NCBI RefSeq assembly: GCF_004337985.1
Contig: NC_043744.1
Location: forward strand, 5,750,325-5,814,324
Length of the DNA stretch: 64,000 nt
Source: Pyricularia pennisetigena
Lineage: Eukaryota > Ascomycota > Sordariomycetes > Magnaporthales > Pyriculariaceae
Reading direction: 5' to 3'
The notes under the pieces: generated by a model
Database searches by the model: none
What the model was told of the DNA's origin: nothing
Seen by the model: the letters and a program-made list of their open reading frames with translations, nothing else
In this document: positions 36,077 through 48,800 of the stretch, piece after piece
Layout: each line of letters starts with the position of its first letter
How positions within the stretch are numbered: position 1 is the first letter of the stretch
Position numbers and translations under genes: made by a program

Positions 36077-37633
36077 TCAGTAATTACAAATCCCGCCCCC
36101 TTCACCCTCCATAATCCACATGCCCGCAAGCCCATTGACCTGCACGACATCATCGTCGGGACCGTCCTCCTTTCCGAGGAAGAAATCCCCGCTTCCGGGC
36201 ACCTTGCCGTTGCCGCGCTTGATGAACCTCCTCGTCCAGGCCTCGATGGCCGGCTCGCCCGTCTCGTCGCGCGCCTGCTTCAGAAACGCAATGAGCGCCG
36301 TGCCACCCGTGCCCTTGAGCTGGTCCTTCTTGCCCGCGCTGCCGGACGTGTCGAGCGCGATGCCCTTCGGCCCTCGGGACACGGCCGTCGCGAGGTTGAC
36401 CTTGGCGGCAGCATTGTACCTGCCTGCCGTCGCCTCGCCCCGGACGGCCTCGGAGCTGCGGCTCCGATCACGCATCGCCTCGCGCGACGGCACGACTATG
36501 TAGCGGGCCACGATGGCGATGTGGCGGTCGCGCAGGGCGCGCAGCATGGCCAGGCAGGCGTCGTAGGCCAGCGCGAGCGGCTTGTCGGTGGCGCTGCGCG
36601 CCTCGACGAACTGCCGGATGTTGGCCACCGACGCCACGGCGCCCAGGAACCGCGCGTGTCCGCCCGGCATGTACCGCCGCATCTCCATGATGAAGTTGTG
36701 CTGGGGTGGCGCCGAGCCGTCGGGGCGTCCGTGCTTCGGCTGCCCCTGCTGCTGATCACCACCGGCTTTCTTGGCGCCGGTAGGGCGGTGCTCGATGCCC
36801 AGGACGATGTCGAAGAACTGGATGATGCTGCTCTGCGCGTTGCTGCCCCCGCTGTACTGGCGGTACGACTCGTTGCCGGAGGCGTCCTCGTAGATGACGC
36901 CGTGCGGCAGACCAGCGTCCGCCATATTCTTGCTGCCGGCCAGGAAGGGCCGGATGCGGTGGTAAAAGATGTGCGGGTCGCAGTTCTCGTGCACGCGCTG
37001 CAGCAGGTTGCCCAGGTCGTCGATGCGCTCGGCAAAGGCGACCAGGCAGGACGTGACGGTGTCGGCATCGCCGTCCCTGGCGGCCTGGATGGCCTTGAGC
37101 ATCAGGGGGATGGTGGCGGCGCCGCGGGCCTCGATGGCGACCGAGACCAGATAAAACCACGACTCGTCAATGGAGCCGGTGAAGGTGCTGAGGGTGGCGA
37201 GGTTCTCGAGGTCGTCGATCGGCTCGTCTGCGAACAGCGGCTTAAAGTTCCACAGGCAGACGGCGGCGTAGGTGGCGACGGGGGCCACGTCGAGGCGCTC
37301 GGCGACCTGCAGCAGGGGCACCGAGATGGAGGCCGGCAGGCGGTCCGAAGGGCTGTCACCGCCCCAGATGTAGCCGTGGGCCATGAAGCAGAGGATCGAG
37401 TAGGCCCTCCGCCACTCCGCGTCATGTTCCAGACCGATGGTGGAGAGGACCGGCAGGCGGTCGAGGACGGGCCTCAGACGCTTGCTGAGGATGAGAGCCT
37501 GCAGGTTGGCAGCCACGGCTTCCCACTTGTTGTAGTAGGGGTCCGGGAGTCTCGACAGGGGTAGGACCTCGGGGAGGAACCCGCTAGTGGGTGAGACTCC
37601 ATAGTCGGAGAGTTCCGGAAGCGGAGGAAGCAT
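36077..37633 (-). CDS. bna2: Indoleamine 2,3-dioxygenase (Bna2-like)
   Basis: Haem enzyme that opens the pyrrole ring of L-tryptophan to N-formylkynurenine, the first step of the kynurenine route to NAD. Single exon, 518 aa. Family features in order: SGFLPEVLPLSRLPDPYYNKWE near the start; AHGYIWGG at about residue 85; VAPVATYAAVCLWNFKP at about 117; the RRYMPGGHARFL segment with H326 as the predicted proximal haem ligand (compare the PxxHxxFL of animal IDO); and a C-terminal SREAMRDRSRSSEAVRGEAT-like tail. An insertion rich in Gln/Gly/Lys (about 285-310) precedes the haem motif. Fungi often hold several IDO paralogues, so which subtype this is remains open. A TATA-like element and a strong palindrome lie upstream. 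It points away from vps23. Confidence 0.93.
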   Translation of the reverse strand: MLPPLPELSDYGVSPTSGFLPEVLPLSRLPDPYYNKWEAVAANLQALILSKRLRPVLDRLPVLSTIGLEHDAEWRRAYSILCFMAHGYIWGGDSPSDRLPASISVPLLQVAERLDVAPVATYAAVCLWNFKPLFADEPIDDLENLATLSTFTGSIDESWFYLVSVAIEARGAATIPLMLKAIQAARDGDADTVTSCLVAFAERIDDLGNLLQRVHENCDPHIFYHRIRPFLAGSKNMADAGLPHGVIYEDASGNESYRQYSGGSNAQSSIIQFFDIVLGIEHRPTGAKKAGGDQQQGQPKHGRPDGSAPPQHNFIMEMRRYMPGGHARFLGAVASVANIRQFVEARSATDKPLALAYDACLAMLRALRDRHIAIVARYIVVPSREAMRDRSRSSEAVRGEATAGRYNAAAKVNLATAVSRGPKGIALDTSGSAGKKDQLKGTGGTALIAFLKQARDETGEPAIEAWTRRFIKRGNGKVPGSGDFFLGKEDGPDDDVVQVNGLAGMWIMEGEGGGICNY

Positions 37634-37776
37634 TACCGGTGGGGATCAAAGCCTCGGTGAGCAAGAGTATTTGCGTGAGGATGAAATGGAAAGCCGACGA
37701 CGGTGCGTTGCGTTTGTTTCTGTATTCCAAAAAACTAGGCTTGGCAAACCTGCTTGGTCTTGGGCGCGATGGAGTA

Positions 37777-37787
37777 TTATATAAATA
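37777..37787 (-). promoter_or_regulatory. TATA-like element upstream of the dioxygenase gene
   Basis: On the minus strand the sequence reads TATTTATATAA, about 145 bp before the start codon at 37633, a reasonable core-promoter distance. The + strand reading is also TATA-like but has no close downstream gene. Confidence 0.4.
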
Positions 37788-37912
37788 AGGGTAACCGCTT
37801 ATGGCTGGCCGATAAATACTGTAGTAGACCTTGTTTTCAAACACGGTAAAGTTAAGTTAAGAAAAGGGCAGCAGAGTTAAATGTTGGAGCGAGATGATCA
37901 AGTCCTGACGCA

Positions 37913-37944
37913 AGGAGTATACAGAATTATTCTGTGATACTCCT
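37913..37944. repeat. Near-perfect palindrome upstream of the dioxygenase gene
   Basis: The left arm AGGAGTATACAGAAT pairs with the right arm ATTCTGTGATACTCCT, leaving one extra G and a single T between them, so 15 bp pair. It lies about 280 bp upstream of the dioxygenase start codon and could be a dimeric-regulator site or a hairpin. Confidence 0.75.
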
Positions 37945-39488
37945 CAGCCGTGCGAGATCTCGATAGGGCCGTTGTCATGGGTTTGTGGGTTGACAAATAG
38001 TCGAGAAAGGGTTGTGGTGTTGGAGGATGCACGGTTGTGGTGGGAAGAGGTCAAAGAGTAGGAAGACCTGGAAAGAGGTGGAGGGGCAGTTGAATTTTAA
38101 AGACTCTGCAGAGGCCAATTAATTTTTCTACAATGTACCCATTGAATCAATGTACTGCAATGCCCGCATGCAAGCAATCAAGAGGACCCTGAAAACGCTG
38201 ACCAATTCAAACATCAAATGCGCCACTTCTTGTTTCTGTTACCACAACGTTCCACAATTCTCGCACCTCTTTTGTTTACCAAGTTGTTGTGCGGCAAGCT
38301 GCGGCTTATTAAAGTCGAGTGGATTGTTGGTAAGGTGAGGGAGGAATCTAGTGGAGTTCATGCATACAAGAAACTTGGGGGTCGCCGTTGCTGACGGGGG
38401 CAAGGAACAGATATCGAAAAAAAAGACCATAGATTGATTAACTAGATTAGTTAAATTGAGCTAACCAAACTAGACTAGATTAAACATAACAGCGACAGAT
38501 AACTGTCTTGAATCGTTTCGTCACATTTGACTGAAAAAGAGGGCAAACTCGGAAACAGTGCCAAGGAACCGACTTCGATCGAGCCCTGGAAGCGCACACC
38601 ACCTTTTCCCTGCGTAATAGGCGCCCGGCGTCTCCGAATACGGAGACGGGTGATGGTCTTTTTTTTTTTTTTTTTTTTTTTTTCCCTCTCTCTATCTCTC
38701 CCTCTTTCTCCTCTTGTTGTCGTCTTTTTCTTTACCCCCAAGGTTGTTGAACGATGTACGTACCCTACCAGTAGATTACAGTAGACTGGATGAACAGATA
38801 CTGATCACATCATAAATCAAGTTACTTCTGCTCTCTGTTGTAATGGTGTGCTCGTCGCAGCCTGGTTGATCCTAGCCCTGGCCTAGTCCATGTGCAAATA
38901 TGTAATTATCGCTTGTTTGTCCCAATATTTTTTTCACACTTGGTGGTGTTTCGCTCCAATCAGACGAATGGCTCCTTGGTGTCAGTTGTTTCGAGCCCAA
39001 TCTATCGTATGCTATACTAGTTCAACAGTCTTTGTGCTGATAAATGCACGTGTTTGATGCACGAAACGGTGAGCTGCATTGCAAATCCCCCGAGGGTTGG
39101 GAACATGCCACAGCAATTGCCGGTGGAGAGCCGCAGTGCAGTGCAACACACCCAAGCAGAGGAGGCGAGCTTTGCGATGTTCGGCTGATCTAAGCAAGTC
39201 GTTGTCGATAACATAACCCAACGTGCAAGCATGCTAGCTACAATAATGTGGAACAATCGCCCCACTCACAAGTTCCACCATCCATAGCTTGGCACCCCCA
39301 TGTCGAACTGCACCGAATTGCCTCGTCATTCCGCCAAGCCAAGCCAGGAACCTTGCTTGCCCTGGCGCCCAACTTCAACCCGCCAAACATAACGTACCCT
39401 TTCTCCATTGGGAGCTTTGTCCTGCTACCCATGGTATCAACCAGACGATACAATTCGTCCGCCCGCCTCTACTGCGGGTAGCACGAGA
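37945..39488. other. Divergent upstream region between dioxygenase and vps23
   Basis: No gene recognised. It holds a T-run at about 38658-38682, TA-rich patches around 38430-38480 (several CTAGAT/TTAACTAG sequences), and a single copy related to the 11-nt repeat near 38872. Confidence 0.45.
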
Positions 39489-41396
39489 ATGGTTGTCCAA
39501 CAGCACATCCTCAACTGGCTGTACAGCGTTCTCACCAGCGTACGTTCAATACCGTCATAGTCATTTACAGCTAGCTAGCTGCCTGGAGCAACCCCGCCTG
39601 CGTCGCAACCAAGCTGACCACTCCACAGGAATATCACGATGTCAACCGAACATACAATGATGTCGCTCAAGTCCTGTCGCAATACCCGTCACTGTCGCCT
39701 AGGACTGATGTTCACAGTATGTCATTATTTTTATATTTGTCTCGAGTGCCTGCCAGCTAGCCCCTCTTGCACATCAGCCTTTATCATGTCCTTTCACCTG
39801 CTAAGCTAACATTCGACACACTTCGCAGCCTTCCCCAACGGCGTCTCTGCCCTCCTCTTACATCTGACCGGTACTATACCCGTCGTCTTCAGGGGCAACA
39901 CCTACCGCTTTCCCATCTCGCTATGGGTTCCCCACGCTTATCCCCGCGAGCCGCCGCTCGTGTACGTTACTCCCACCGAGAACATGGTCGTCCGCCCCGG
40001 CCAGCACGTGGACCCTCAAGGTCAGGTCTACCATCCGTACCTGGTAGGCTGGTCAAGCTTTTGGGATAAGTCTACCGTTCTGGACTTTCTAGCCATCCTC
40101 CGGGATGTCTTTGCCAAGGAGCCACCTGTAGTTGCAAAGCAGCAGCAGCCTCCCCAGCAGCAACGGCAACAAGCGGTATCGACCCCGACGCCACCACCAG
40201 TCCCCCCGTTGCCCAATGCGAACGTGACGGCGAGACCAGCTTCAGTCGTCAGCAGTGGTCACATCGCCTCCCCTCCGAACGAGCAAAGGCCGCCGCCACC
40301 GCCGCCAAAGGGCAACGATGCTTCCGTGCATAGGCCATCTCCCGTGGCGGCACAACCCAGCTCATCCGGGCCACCCTTACCACCACATCCTGGGAGGCAG
40401 GAGGCTCCGGCACCACAGAGCCATAGGCTTTCGAGATATGATTCGGCACCACCTCTTCCGCCGCAGCAGCCACATAATACAGGACCACCTCCAAGGCCGC
40501 AATACCAATCTCCTCCACCGGCGCATGTGCATGCACCATATGAACAGCAGCAACCATCGGGCTACGATAATTACCATCCGTCAGACCCAAGGCGCATGTC
40601 AATCCAGTCGCAGGGTGCACCTCCACAGCCAACACCGCAGCCCCATGCCAGTTGGAACCAGCAACATCAACAGCCTCCGCAACACCAACAACAACAGCAG
40701 CCGCCTCCAGTGCAGCAACACGCCCAGCAACCGGCGCCTCACCCTCAGAGCCAACCACCACACCCTCAATACCAGCAACCACCACCACAACCCGTCCATA
40801 AACCGCCGCCACCACCACCAGACATCATGGACGAACCCCTGGTTCTGTCCCTCCCCTCCCCTACCAACATCCCCGCACCCCCAATTCCCCCGAATCCGGA
40901 GCGCTCCAACCTCCTCGCCCAGCTCGCCACGACCCTGCACGCGATGCGCGTCCGGGCTCGGGCTCAAAACGAATCCTCCCTTTCTGGCCTCCAAGCTCAG
41001 CGCGCCGCCATGCTGGCCGCTCTTTCCTCGATGCACGCCGAGCAGCAGTCTCTGTCGGCGGTGTCGTCGCTGCTGTCATCCAACGCCTCCATCTTGCACG
41101 ACTCCCTGCGCAAGGCCGACGCGGTCGTGGCCGACGCAAAAGCAGGCAAGATTGTACCCCCGGACGTCGACGAGCTGCTCGTTGCGCCCACGGTGGTTGC
41201 GAACCAGCTGTATGACCTCGTGGCCGAGGAGCGCGCCCTCGCCGACGCCGTCTTTGTGCTCGGCAGGGCCGTGGAGAGGGGTCGTGTCAGCCCTGGAGTC
41301 TTTGCCAAGACGACGAGAAGCCTGGCTAGAGAGTGGTATCTCAAAAAGGCACTCGTCAAGAAGATTGGGCGGGGAATGGGATTGATTCAGCCTTGA
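39489..41396 (+). CDS. vps23: ESCRT-I subunit Vps23 (Tsg101/Stp22)
   Basis: Binds ubiquitinated cargo on endosomes and begins sorting into multivesicular bodies. Exons: 39489-39539, 39629-39716, 39829-41396; 568 aa, all phases agree. Exon 1 encodes MVVQQHILNWLYSVLTS. The UEV domain covers roughly residues 1-150, with FPNGVSALLLHLTGTIPV, FRGNTYRFPISLWVPHAYPREPPLVYVTPTENM and VYHPYLVGWSSF characteristic; like all UEVs it lacks the E2 catalytic Cys. A long Pro/Gln/His-rich linker (about 175-330) follows, then a coiled coil (about 345-450) and the C-terminal steadiness box (YDLVAEERALADAVFVLG ... REWYLKKALVKKIG). The Pro-rich linker is a likely docking site for Bro1-type partners (inference). Confidence 0.94.
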
Positions 41397-41768
41397 GACG
41401 CCATTCGTGTATAATATGAACAAAGGGGCGTGCCGGCTGAACAATTCTTTTGGACCTGTTATATATCTTGCCTCTTCAAGAAGCCTCAAAATTCCAGTAC
41501 TCTCTTTCATGAGACATTTATTTAATACCATGAGGGTGAGATTTGATTTTCACGACAACTAATAATCTAACCTGTACTCTCTCTTGCTCTGTCTGCTTCC
41601 TGCTTCATTGCCATCTTGTCGAGAATGCAACGCCGTAGCGTTGCCCCAGCCAACTCAAAACGAAACAAACCTTCTATGCTTATATATCCAATTACTATCA
41701 CTAACAAAAACCGCATCGTTGTGCGCTATCACTCGGACAGACTTCAGCTTCAAACACAGGTAGCACCA
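41397..41768. other. Convergent 3' ends of vps23 and the serine-rich gene
   Basis: 372 bp of AT-rich DNA with no coding frame; probably the two 3' UTRs. Confidence 0.5.
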
Positions 41769-44744
41769 TCATAGTTTCGCCTGTCCAGTACCATTGATAT
41801 GGTCTGCAGAGATGACACTCGCCTCCTGCCGCTCAAACATGCCGATTATCTGCCCCATCTCCGCGCCCCTGATGGGTCTAGGATGCTCGAGATCACACTT
41901 TGCCACCGACACAGCCCTCGACGCACCACCGCTTGCGCCTGGTCCAGAATGTCCGCTCCAGCCGGCACCGTCAACGTCTTTCTTGCCGTGGTGCGGCCGG
42001 AAGGGGTTGATGGCACGACTCAAAGACGACGAAAATCGACGTCTGAGGCTGGACGTCCTTCCCTTTGCTACAGTTTCTGTGGCCAGCGGCTGCGGCGCCG
42101 ATTGAGTGCTGTTTTCGGTCATGAAGCTGGCACTATTGCAGAGTTTGGTCAGCCGCGGCTGGGGCGCAGACATGGTGCTGCTGCCCGCGAAGCTGTATTT
42201 GCTTGCGTTGGATCTACTGTTGCTGTTTGTGGTCCTAGCGCTGGGTGTCGGCGGCGCTGGTCCACTCCCACTGCTTAAAGAGGGAGAGTAGGTAGATCCT
42301 ACGGGTCTTGTATAAGGCTGATCGTTTGTGTGGACTGATTTGTTGAAAAACGGCATGCTCCTCCTAGCAAGGAGCCTCTTGGCCACCGACGAAGTACCAG
42401 ACTCTCTCATCGATTTGACTCCGTGTATATAGCTAACAGTATCAATGTCAGTGTCAGGCACATTTTTGTCTCGCTGATTCGCCTGGAAAAGCGCAGTGCC
42501 GCTGTGTCCAGAGTTGTCCAGTGTATGCGGTAGCTTGGGATGCTGTGGCTGTTGGAGTCTGCACTCAACAATCTTTCTCCTAATTCTGCTGGTACCAGCC
42601 CCTTCTCTGATTGTATAAGTGTCCTTAAGGCTGTCTTGCGTCTCACTTCTTAAGCTCCTGGAAAATCTTCTCAGTAGACTTGCAGAGCCGATGGGATGTA
42701 GCATCTGGTTAGCTTTCTTCCTCAGACTATCGTCGCCATGGGGTGTATCTTGCATGCCAGAGTCTTCGATAGCACCATCGTATGTCTTGACCTGTTGACT
42801 GGGAGATGAATGGTATAGACTCTCTGGTGTGCTCAGATTTTCAAAGAGCGTGATCTTTTGTTTCAATGGGGATGCACCAGGAGAGATACCATCGGAACCA
42901 GGCCCGTGTCCATAGCGATTACCAAAGTCATTGGCGGATAAGTTCTTGACAGGCGAGAATAAGTGTCCCGCGGGAAATCCGTGGCCTGCAGGTCGAGGTA
43001 GTCTGAATACAGGGGCCTTTGAGCCGGAAAAGGTTGAATGAGGAGCAGCGGCAGCACTGGTTTCTTTCCACCTTGACGATGGCCCCAAATCTGGACCCAC
43101 AGGGCTACCATGGTCAAAGAGACGACGAAGGTCTGCAACTCTGTTTGGACACGATTTCACTTCCTTTGGCTTGTAGCTCGTGCCCCCGCTCTGAGATGCA
43201 CCACCAGTCATGACAATCCTGTCTGTTGTCGCAATGGAATGTCGTGAAGAGGCCGTATTAGCAGAGCGCAGGGGGTGGTGGACCGGGCTTGATTGCAAGA
43301 CAGAAGACTTTGTCGCAGGCCTTTGGGGCGTGACTGGGACGGGAGTGGTATACCCAGGATGCCCGCCAAAATTAGACGGCTTTTTCTGGCCGCTCCTTGT
43401 AAGAGCTGGCTCGGATAATCTTGATCGTAGCTTGTAATCAAGATCCCTGACGGAAAGCAAACTACCAGGTCCAGCTGCATTGGGCGAATCGGAGAATGAA
43501 GAGTGTGCAACAGGTCGAATTTGGGTTCCTGCAGACTCCTTCGTCTTGGTGGCCATGGACCTGGGCGTCGAAGAAGCTGCTGCCTGTAGAATTGTTGGAG
43601 TTTCCGGGCTCCTGGTTGCCGACCTCTTCTCGGACATAGGGGTATTGATCAATGGTGTAGCGCTCCCCTGCGTAGGAACTATCCGAATCGACGCTGGCCT
43701 GGAACGGGTTTCTGCCATTGTCTCAATAGATTGCCGAAGCTGACCCACGCTGGACTGTCGGGTTAGTGGTTTTGGTTCAGGGAAGAGCGATTTAGTATAC
43801 ACAGAATGCAATGACAGCAACGAGGATCTCGTGTCTGTACTGGAGCCCTTTATAGAGACGGCAGTTTCAGCATCGGCAGCAGTCTGACGTGTAGATGGCC
43901 CTGATGACTTTGTTACGTCTACAGGTCTCTGCAGTATGATGCCTGTTGAGCGACGCAGAGAATCGGACGTTTTGCCTATTTCTTTCGCTTCAAACAGTTT
44001 TCTCCGTTCTGCGACGATTAAAGGGTGTCCCTTTGCAATGTCAACCGGCGCACCAGAGCTAGAGCTTCCGCTCCGGTTGTGTCTAGATGTCCCATCCAGT
44101 GTGTGTAGGGTCCGTCCGGGCGGGATCATGTCTGAGGATACCTAGTCCTCGGTGAACCTGAGCAGCCAGCTGTCTGACCTGCCGGGCATGTTGAGCTGAG
44201 AGTTAGTTTCTATGACTGATTTCAGCATTTCAGTACTGGCAGGCACTGCTCCTGCCAAGGCGTTAGGTCGGCTGGAGATAATTACTGAGCAGGAGATGCC
44301 ATTGCGATTTGTCAAATTAGTCCTGGTGTCTTCGCAGTAGGACTCCCTATCCATCTGGGTTGCACCACATTGCTCTCGATGTACAGTTGCTCCTTGAGAT
44401 TCAGAGAGGTTGTAGTCCGAACGGGGAGGTGTATGCTGCTCAACCCTGTGTGATGGGCCATGAAGATTGTGGCTGAATTGCGAACCTAAGCTTTCTGCCT
44501 CCCAATTACGTTCGCATTTTCCCAGATCCGAGTCTTCATCACCTGCCAAAGCGCCTGGATCTGGTGACACAAGAGTGTCCTTGGAAGACACGTGAGTCAA
44601 TTCTGCACCAGAAGCATCCCTGCGACCTAGACGGAGCGGTTCCGGCTTCAGGCGAGAGTCGGTGAAATCGGTGTCGCTGCTACGGTTAAGGGTTCGAAGG
44701 TGGCCAGGTCGCCGTGTATCTGTGTCTTTTGTGGCCATGTTCAT
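41769..44744 (-). CDS. Serine-rich protein of unknown function, frame interrupted by TAG
   Basis: Two long open frames lie in the same frame on the minus strand, 44744-44145 (200 aa) and 44129-41769 (786 aa), separated only by a TAG at 44144-44142. Together they would give about 990 aa. Both halves share a composition rich in Ser, Thr, Arg and Pro with no predicted membrane segment. Recognisable low-complexity phrases include RSGSSSSGAP, RRRFSSSLSRAINPF, and a C-terminal EMGQIIGMFERQEAS. I know no domain here. A removable intron 44178-44083 (96 nt, GTCAGA donor, CTAG acceptor) would delete the stop in frame, but it has no good branch site. Alternatives: two genes, a start at 44129, a sequencing error, or stop readthrough. 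Faces away from rpb2. Confidence 0.6.
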
Positions 44745-45824
44745 TGTGTTTAGGTTCGTAGGCTAGCAAATGGGGCAAACTAAGATCTGTCCAGTACATG
44801 TGCAAAAGATGCAATATGGATAACGGCAACGTCGTCGGCTTTTCAGATATCAGCCTGACACGGGATGCCCATGCGAGTTTCGGGATGAGGTAGAGGTAAC
44901 ATATCTATCTCGGTATGGGTCGACCTTGGCAGTCTTATAAACCTCTGGCGAATGTCTCAGAAGGCAAGTGCAATCGATCGCGAGGTGTGGCTGAACTGGA
45001 AGCTGGAAGCCAAAGTTGCCTAGTGCCTTACCTCGGGAGTATAATTGAGGTTACCTGGGCTGCTCTGTGGCGTTATTCCATGCTTGCTAGTGAAAAAGTG
45101 AATAAAACCTCCTTTTGCCCTACAGAGCAGGTTCACTAGGATAAAGACTGGTTGCATTCATCGAGTGATATTCTGTATACAGCCTTTCCAGGGAGTATGT
45201 AGGCAGTAGTAAAATACAGCAGAAAGGAGAGAACTTCTGTAACAAACAGTCACAAACAAGTTCGGTTTTACAAGCTACTAAAGCTACTGGCGACAGACTT
45301 GTTTGGCTTGCATGTCTACTAATATAGCTAGGCTTGACTAGGTTGTCAAAGCTGTGATGCTTATCGACAGCCAGAGGCAAAAAGACTGCCCCACATCCTT
45401 GCACACACTCAACGCTAGTACCAATCGGGCTAGCGTGATTGCAGTCGCGTCGCCTCGATACCATAATCCACATCTTCAGAAAGAACATTCCGCCCTGACA
45501 AGTTGCCGCCTCCACACCATACTTTGTCAACCACGACAGCGCGGCGACGGGTCAGGTCATCGCGAAACCTGTGAGAACCCTACGGAAACGATCTGCATAC
45601 GATTTCTTTCCTTTCCAGATACTTTGTAGACGCTAAAAAAGACCTTGGCGTCTCTTGGGAGCGCGCGCGAGGTTGCGCTGTAGCGGGTGAAGCCTGCACC
45701 GCTTGCTTTGAAATCAGCTTCAGCTTGGCCTCACCTCGAGTCGACAAGGCAACGCCTCCAAATCAGAAACCATATTTCGACTGAACAAGAAGCGCACTTG
45801 CGTCCCTATTGAAAGCTTCTCAAC
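44745..45824. promoter_or_regulatory. Divergent upstream region of the serine-rich gene and rpb2
   Basis: 1,080 bp with no coding frame I can support. The 150 bp before the rpb2 start are C/T- and A-rich as in many fungal leaders. No TATA box noted. Confidence 0.45.
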
Positions 45825-48800
45825 ATGGCGGAATACGGCGAGATGGACGAGTACGCCGACTACGAGGCTGGCGATTACGATGCTGAGAACGACGACGAGA
45901 TCACGGCCGAGGACTGCTGGAACGTCATTTCATCCTACTTTGACGAGAAAGGTCTTGTATCTCAGCAGATCGACTCGTACAATGAGTTCACCACGTCCAC
46001 AATCCAGGGAATCATTGACGAATACTCGGTTCTCACCCTGGACAACCCAAATCCTCCCGACACTTTTGAAGGAAAGCCCATTCGATTGCGCCGATATGAA
46101 ATCATGCTTGGAAACATTCTCGTGACCCAGCCTACAGTTAAGGAAACAGACGGCAAGGTCAGCACCCTGGTGCCGTACGAGTGCCGTGACAGAAACTTGA
46201 CGTATTCTTGCCCGCTCTACGTCAAGCTCACCAAGAAGGTCAACGTCGCGGTCGAAGAGGATATACCGCTGCATGAACTCAACGATGAGCAGCGCGAGGA
46301 GATGCAGAGGACGAACGAGCACCCCACCACCATCCGTTGGGAGCTGGACAGGGACAAGTCACACAACCCGGACGAGAAGATTTCGGGCGAAAAGATGGCC
46401 GACATGATATACATTGGCAAGATCCCAGTCATGGTAAAGAGTCGAATTTGCTATCTGAGGAGTCAGCCCGAGTCGGAACTTTTCCTCCTGAACGAGTGTC
46501 CCTATGATCAGGGTGGCTACTTTATCATCAACGGTAGTGAGAAAGTCCTAATTGCCCAGGAGCGCTCTGCTGCAAACATCGTTCAGGTCTTCAAGAAGGC
46601 CCAACCAAACAAATACCTCTACCAGGCCGAAATCCGCAGTGCTTTGGAGAAGGGCTCTCGTCTCGTCTCAACCCTGACCATGAAGTTGACCTCCAAGGGT
46701 GACAGCACGCGTGGATCATTTGGGCAGACGATCCACCTGAACTTACCATACACCAGTGGTGACCTCCCGATCGCCATCGTCTTCCGTGCTTTGGGAGTTG
46801 TCTCCGACGAGGATATTCTGAACCACATCGTGTTGGACAAGAACGACACACAAATGTTGGAGATGCTGAGGCCCAGTATTGAAGAGGCTTTCTGTATTCA
46901 AGATCGAGAAGTCGCGCTGGACTTTATCGCCAAGCGTGTCGGTAAGGATGGTGGCCATTCGAACAGCAGACATCTTCGTCTGAAAGTGGCACGAGACATT
47001 CTGCAAAAGGACACGCTCCCCCACATCTCCCAGGCAGAGGGCTGCGAGACCCGCAAGGCCTTCTTCTTGGGTTACATGGTGCACAAGATCTTGCAGTGTG
47101 CCCTTGGTCGTCGGGATGTCGATGACCGAGATCACTTTGGCAAGAAGCGGTTGGATCTGGCTGGTCCTCTGCTGGCAAAGCTCTTCCGTGGCATCATTCG
47201 CAAGTTGACAAACGACATGATGGGCGGCCTGAGGCGGTGCATTGACGCTGGCAGAGACTTTGATCTCACAGCCTCGCTCAAACCCAACACACTCACAAAC
47301 GGGTTGAAATACTCGTTGGCCACAGGCAACTGGGGAGATCAAAAGAAGGCTGCGAGCTCCACTGCAGGTGTCTCGCAAGTGCTGAACCGATACACTTTTG
47401 CTTCGACTTTGTCCCATTTGCGGCGAACCAACACTCCCATCGGAAGAGATGGCAAGCTTGCCAAGCCTCGACAGCTTCACAACACTCATTGGGGTCTCGT
47501 GTGTCCTGCTGAGACTCCCGAGGGACAGGCTTGTGGTCTGGTGAAGAACCTATCGTTGATGTGCATGGTCAGTGTAGGAACGCCGGCAGAGCCCATCTAC
47601 GACTTCCTGGTCGCGCGAGGAATGGACGTGCTCGAGGAGTACGAGCCATCGAACTCTTCCAGTACATCTAAGATCTTTATTAACGGCACATGGGTTGGTG
47701 TAGCCAACAAGATTGAAGAGTTGGTGGACTTGGTCTATGATCTCCGCAGGAAGAGTAGAGTTGATCCTGAAGTCTCACTCATTCATGACGTCCGTGAAGG
47801 CGAGTTCAGGATTTTCTCGGACGCTGGACGTGTCATGAGACCTTTGTTTGTCGTCAACCAAAAAGATGACCCTCGGACAGGCGCCCAGGCGGGCACTTTG
47901 GTGCTCACAAAGGAGCACGTCGCCAAGCTGCATGCAGACAAGGACAACAACCTCAGCCCCGGAGACGAAGGTCACTACGGCTGGCAAGGCCTGAAGAGTG
48001 ATGGTGTTCTCGACCTGATGGATGCTGAACAAGAAGAGACGGCCATGATCTGCATGTCGCCGAGCGATCTAGATAAGTTCAGAGCGCTCAAGTTTGGGGG
48101 TGCAACTCTGGACGAGTTGGAGGCCTTTGACAAGAACGATATCAACAGAAGACTGAACACCAAGATCAACCCGACAACCCACATGTACACCCACTGCGAA
48201 ATCCACCCCAGCATGCTTTTGGGTATTTGCGCAAGCATCATTCCTTTCCCTGACCACAACCAGGTAGGTAGTTCCGGGTTATTGTTGGGACAATTATCAG
48301 CCTGTGTTTCTCTGAAATGAATGCTAACCACGAATCTTCAGTCACCCCGTAACTGTTACCAATCTGCCATGGGTAAACAAGCCATGGGTTTCTTCCTCAC
48401 AAACTACAACCGCCGCATGGACACCATGGCGAACATTCTCTACTACCCTCAAAAGCCTCTTGGCACAACCCGGTCCATGGAGTACCTCAAGTTCCGTGAG
48501 CTTCCTGCCGGCCAGAATGCAATCGTAGCAATTGCTTGCTATTCTGGATACAACCAGGAAGATTCCGTCATTATGAACCAAAGCACCATCGATCGCGGTC
48601 TGTTCCGTAGCTTGTTCTTCCGTTCATATACAGACTCGGAGAAGCGCGTCGGTATCAATATGGTTGAAAAGTTCGAAAAGCCGTTCCGTGCCGACACGTT
48701 GAGGCTCAAGCAGGGCACTTACGACAAGCTCGAGGACGACGGTATCGTTGCTCCTGGTACCCGTGTTTCTGGTGAAGACATCATCATCGGCAAGACGGCT

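Noticed and set aside
36100..37560. A long open frame on the + strand opposite the dioxygenase gene
   Set aside because: It mirrors the GC-biased codons of the dioxygenase. The minus-strand protein has a full, recognised enzyme family, and the opposite frame has Gly/Val/Asp-rich non-protein-like composition.
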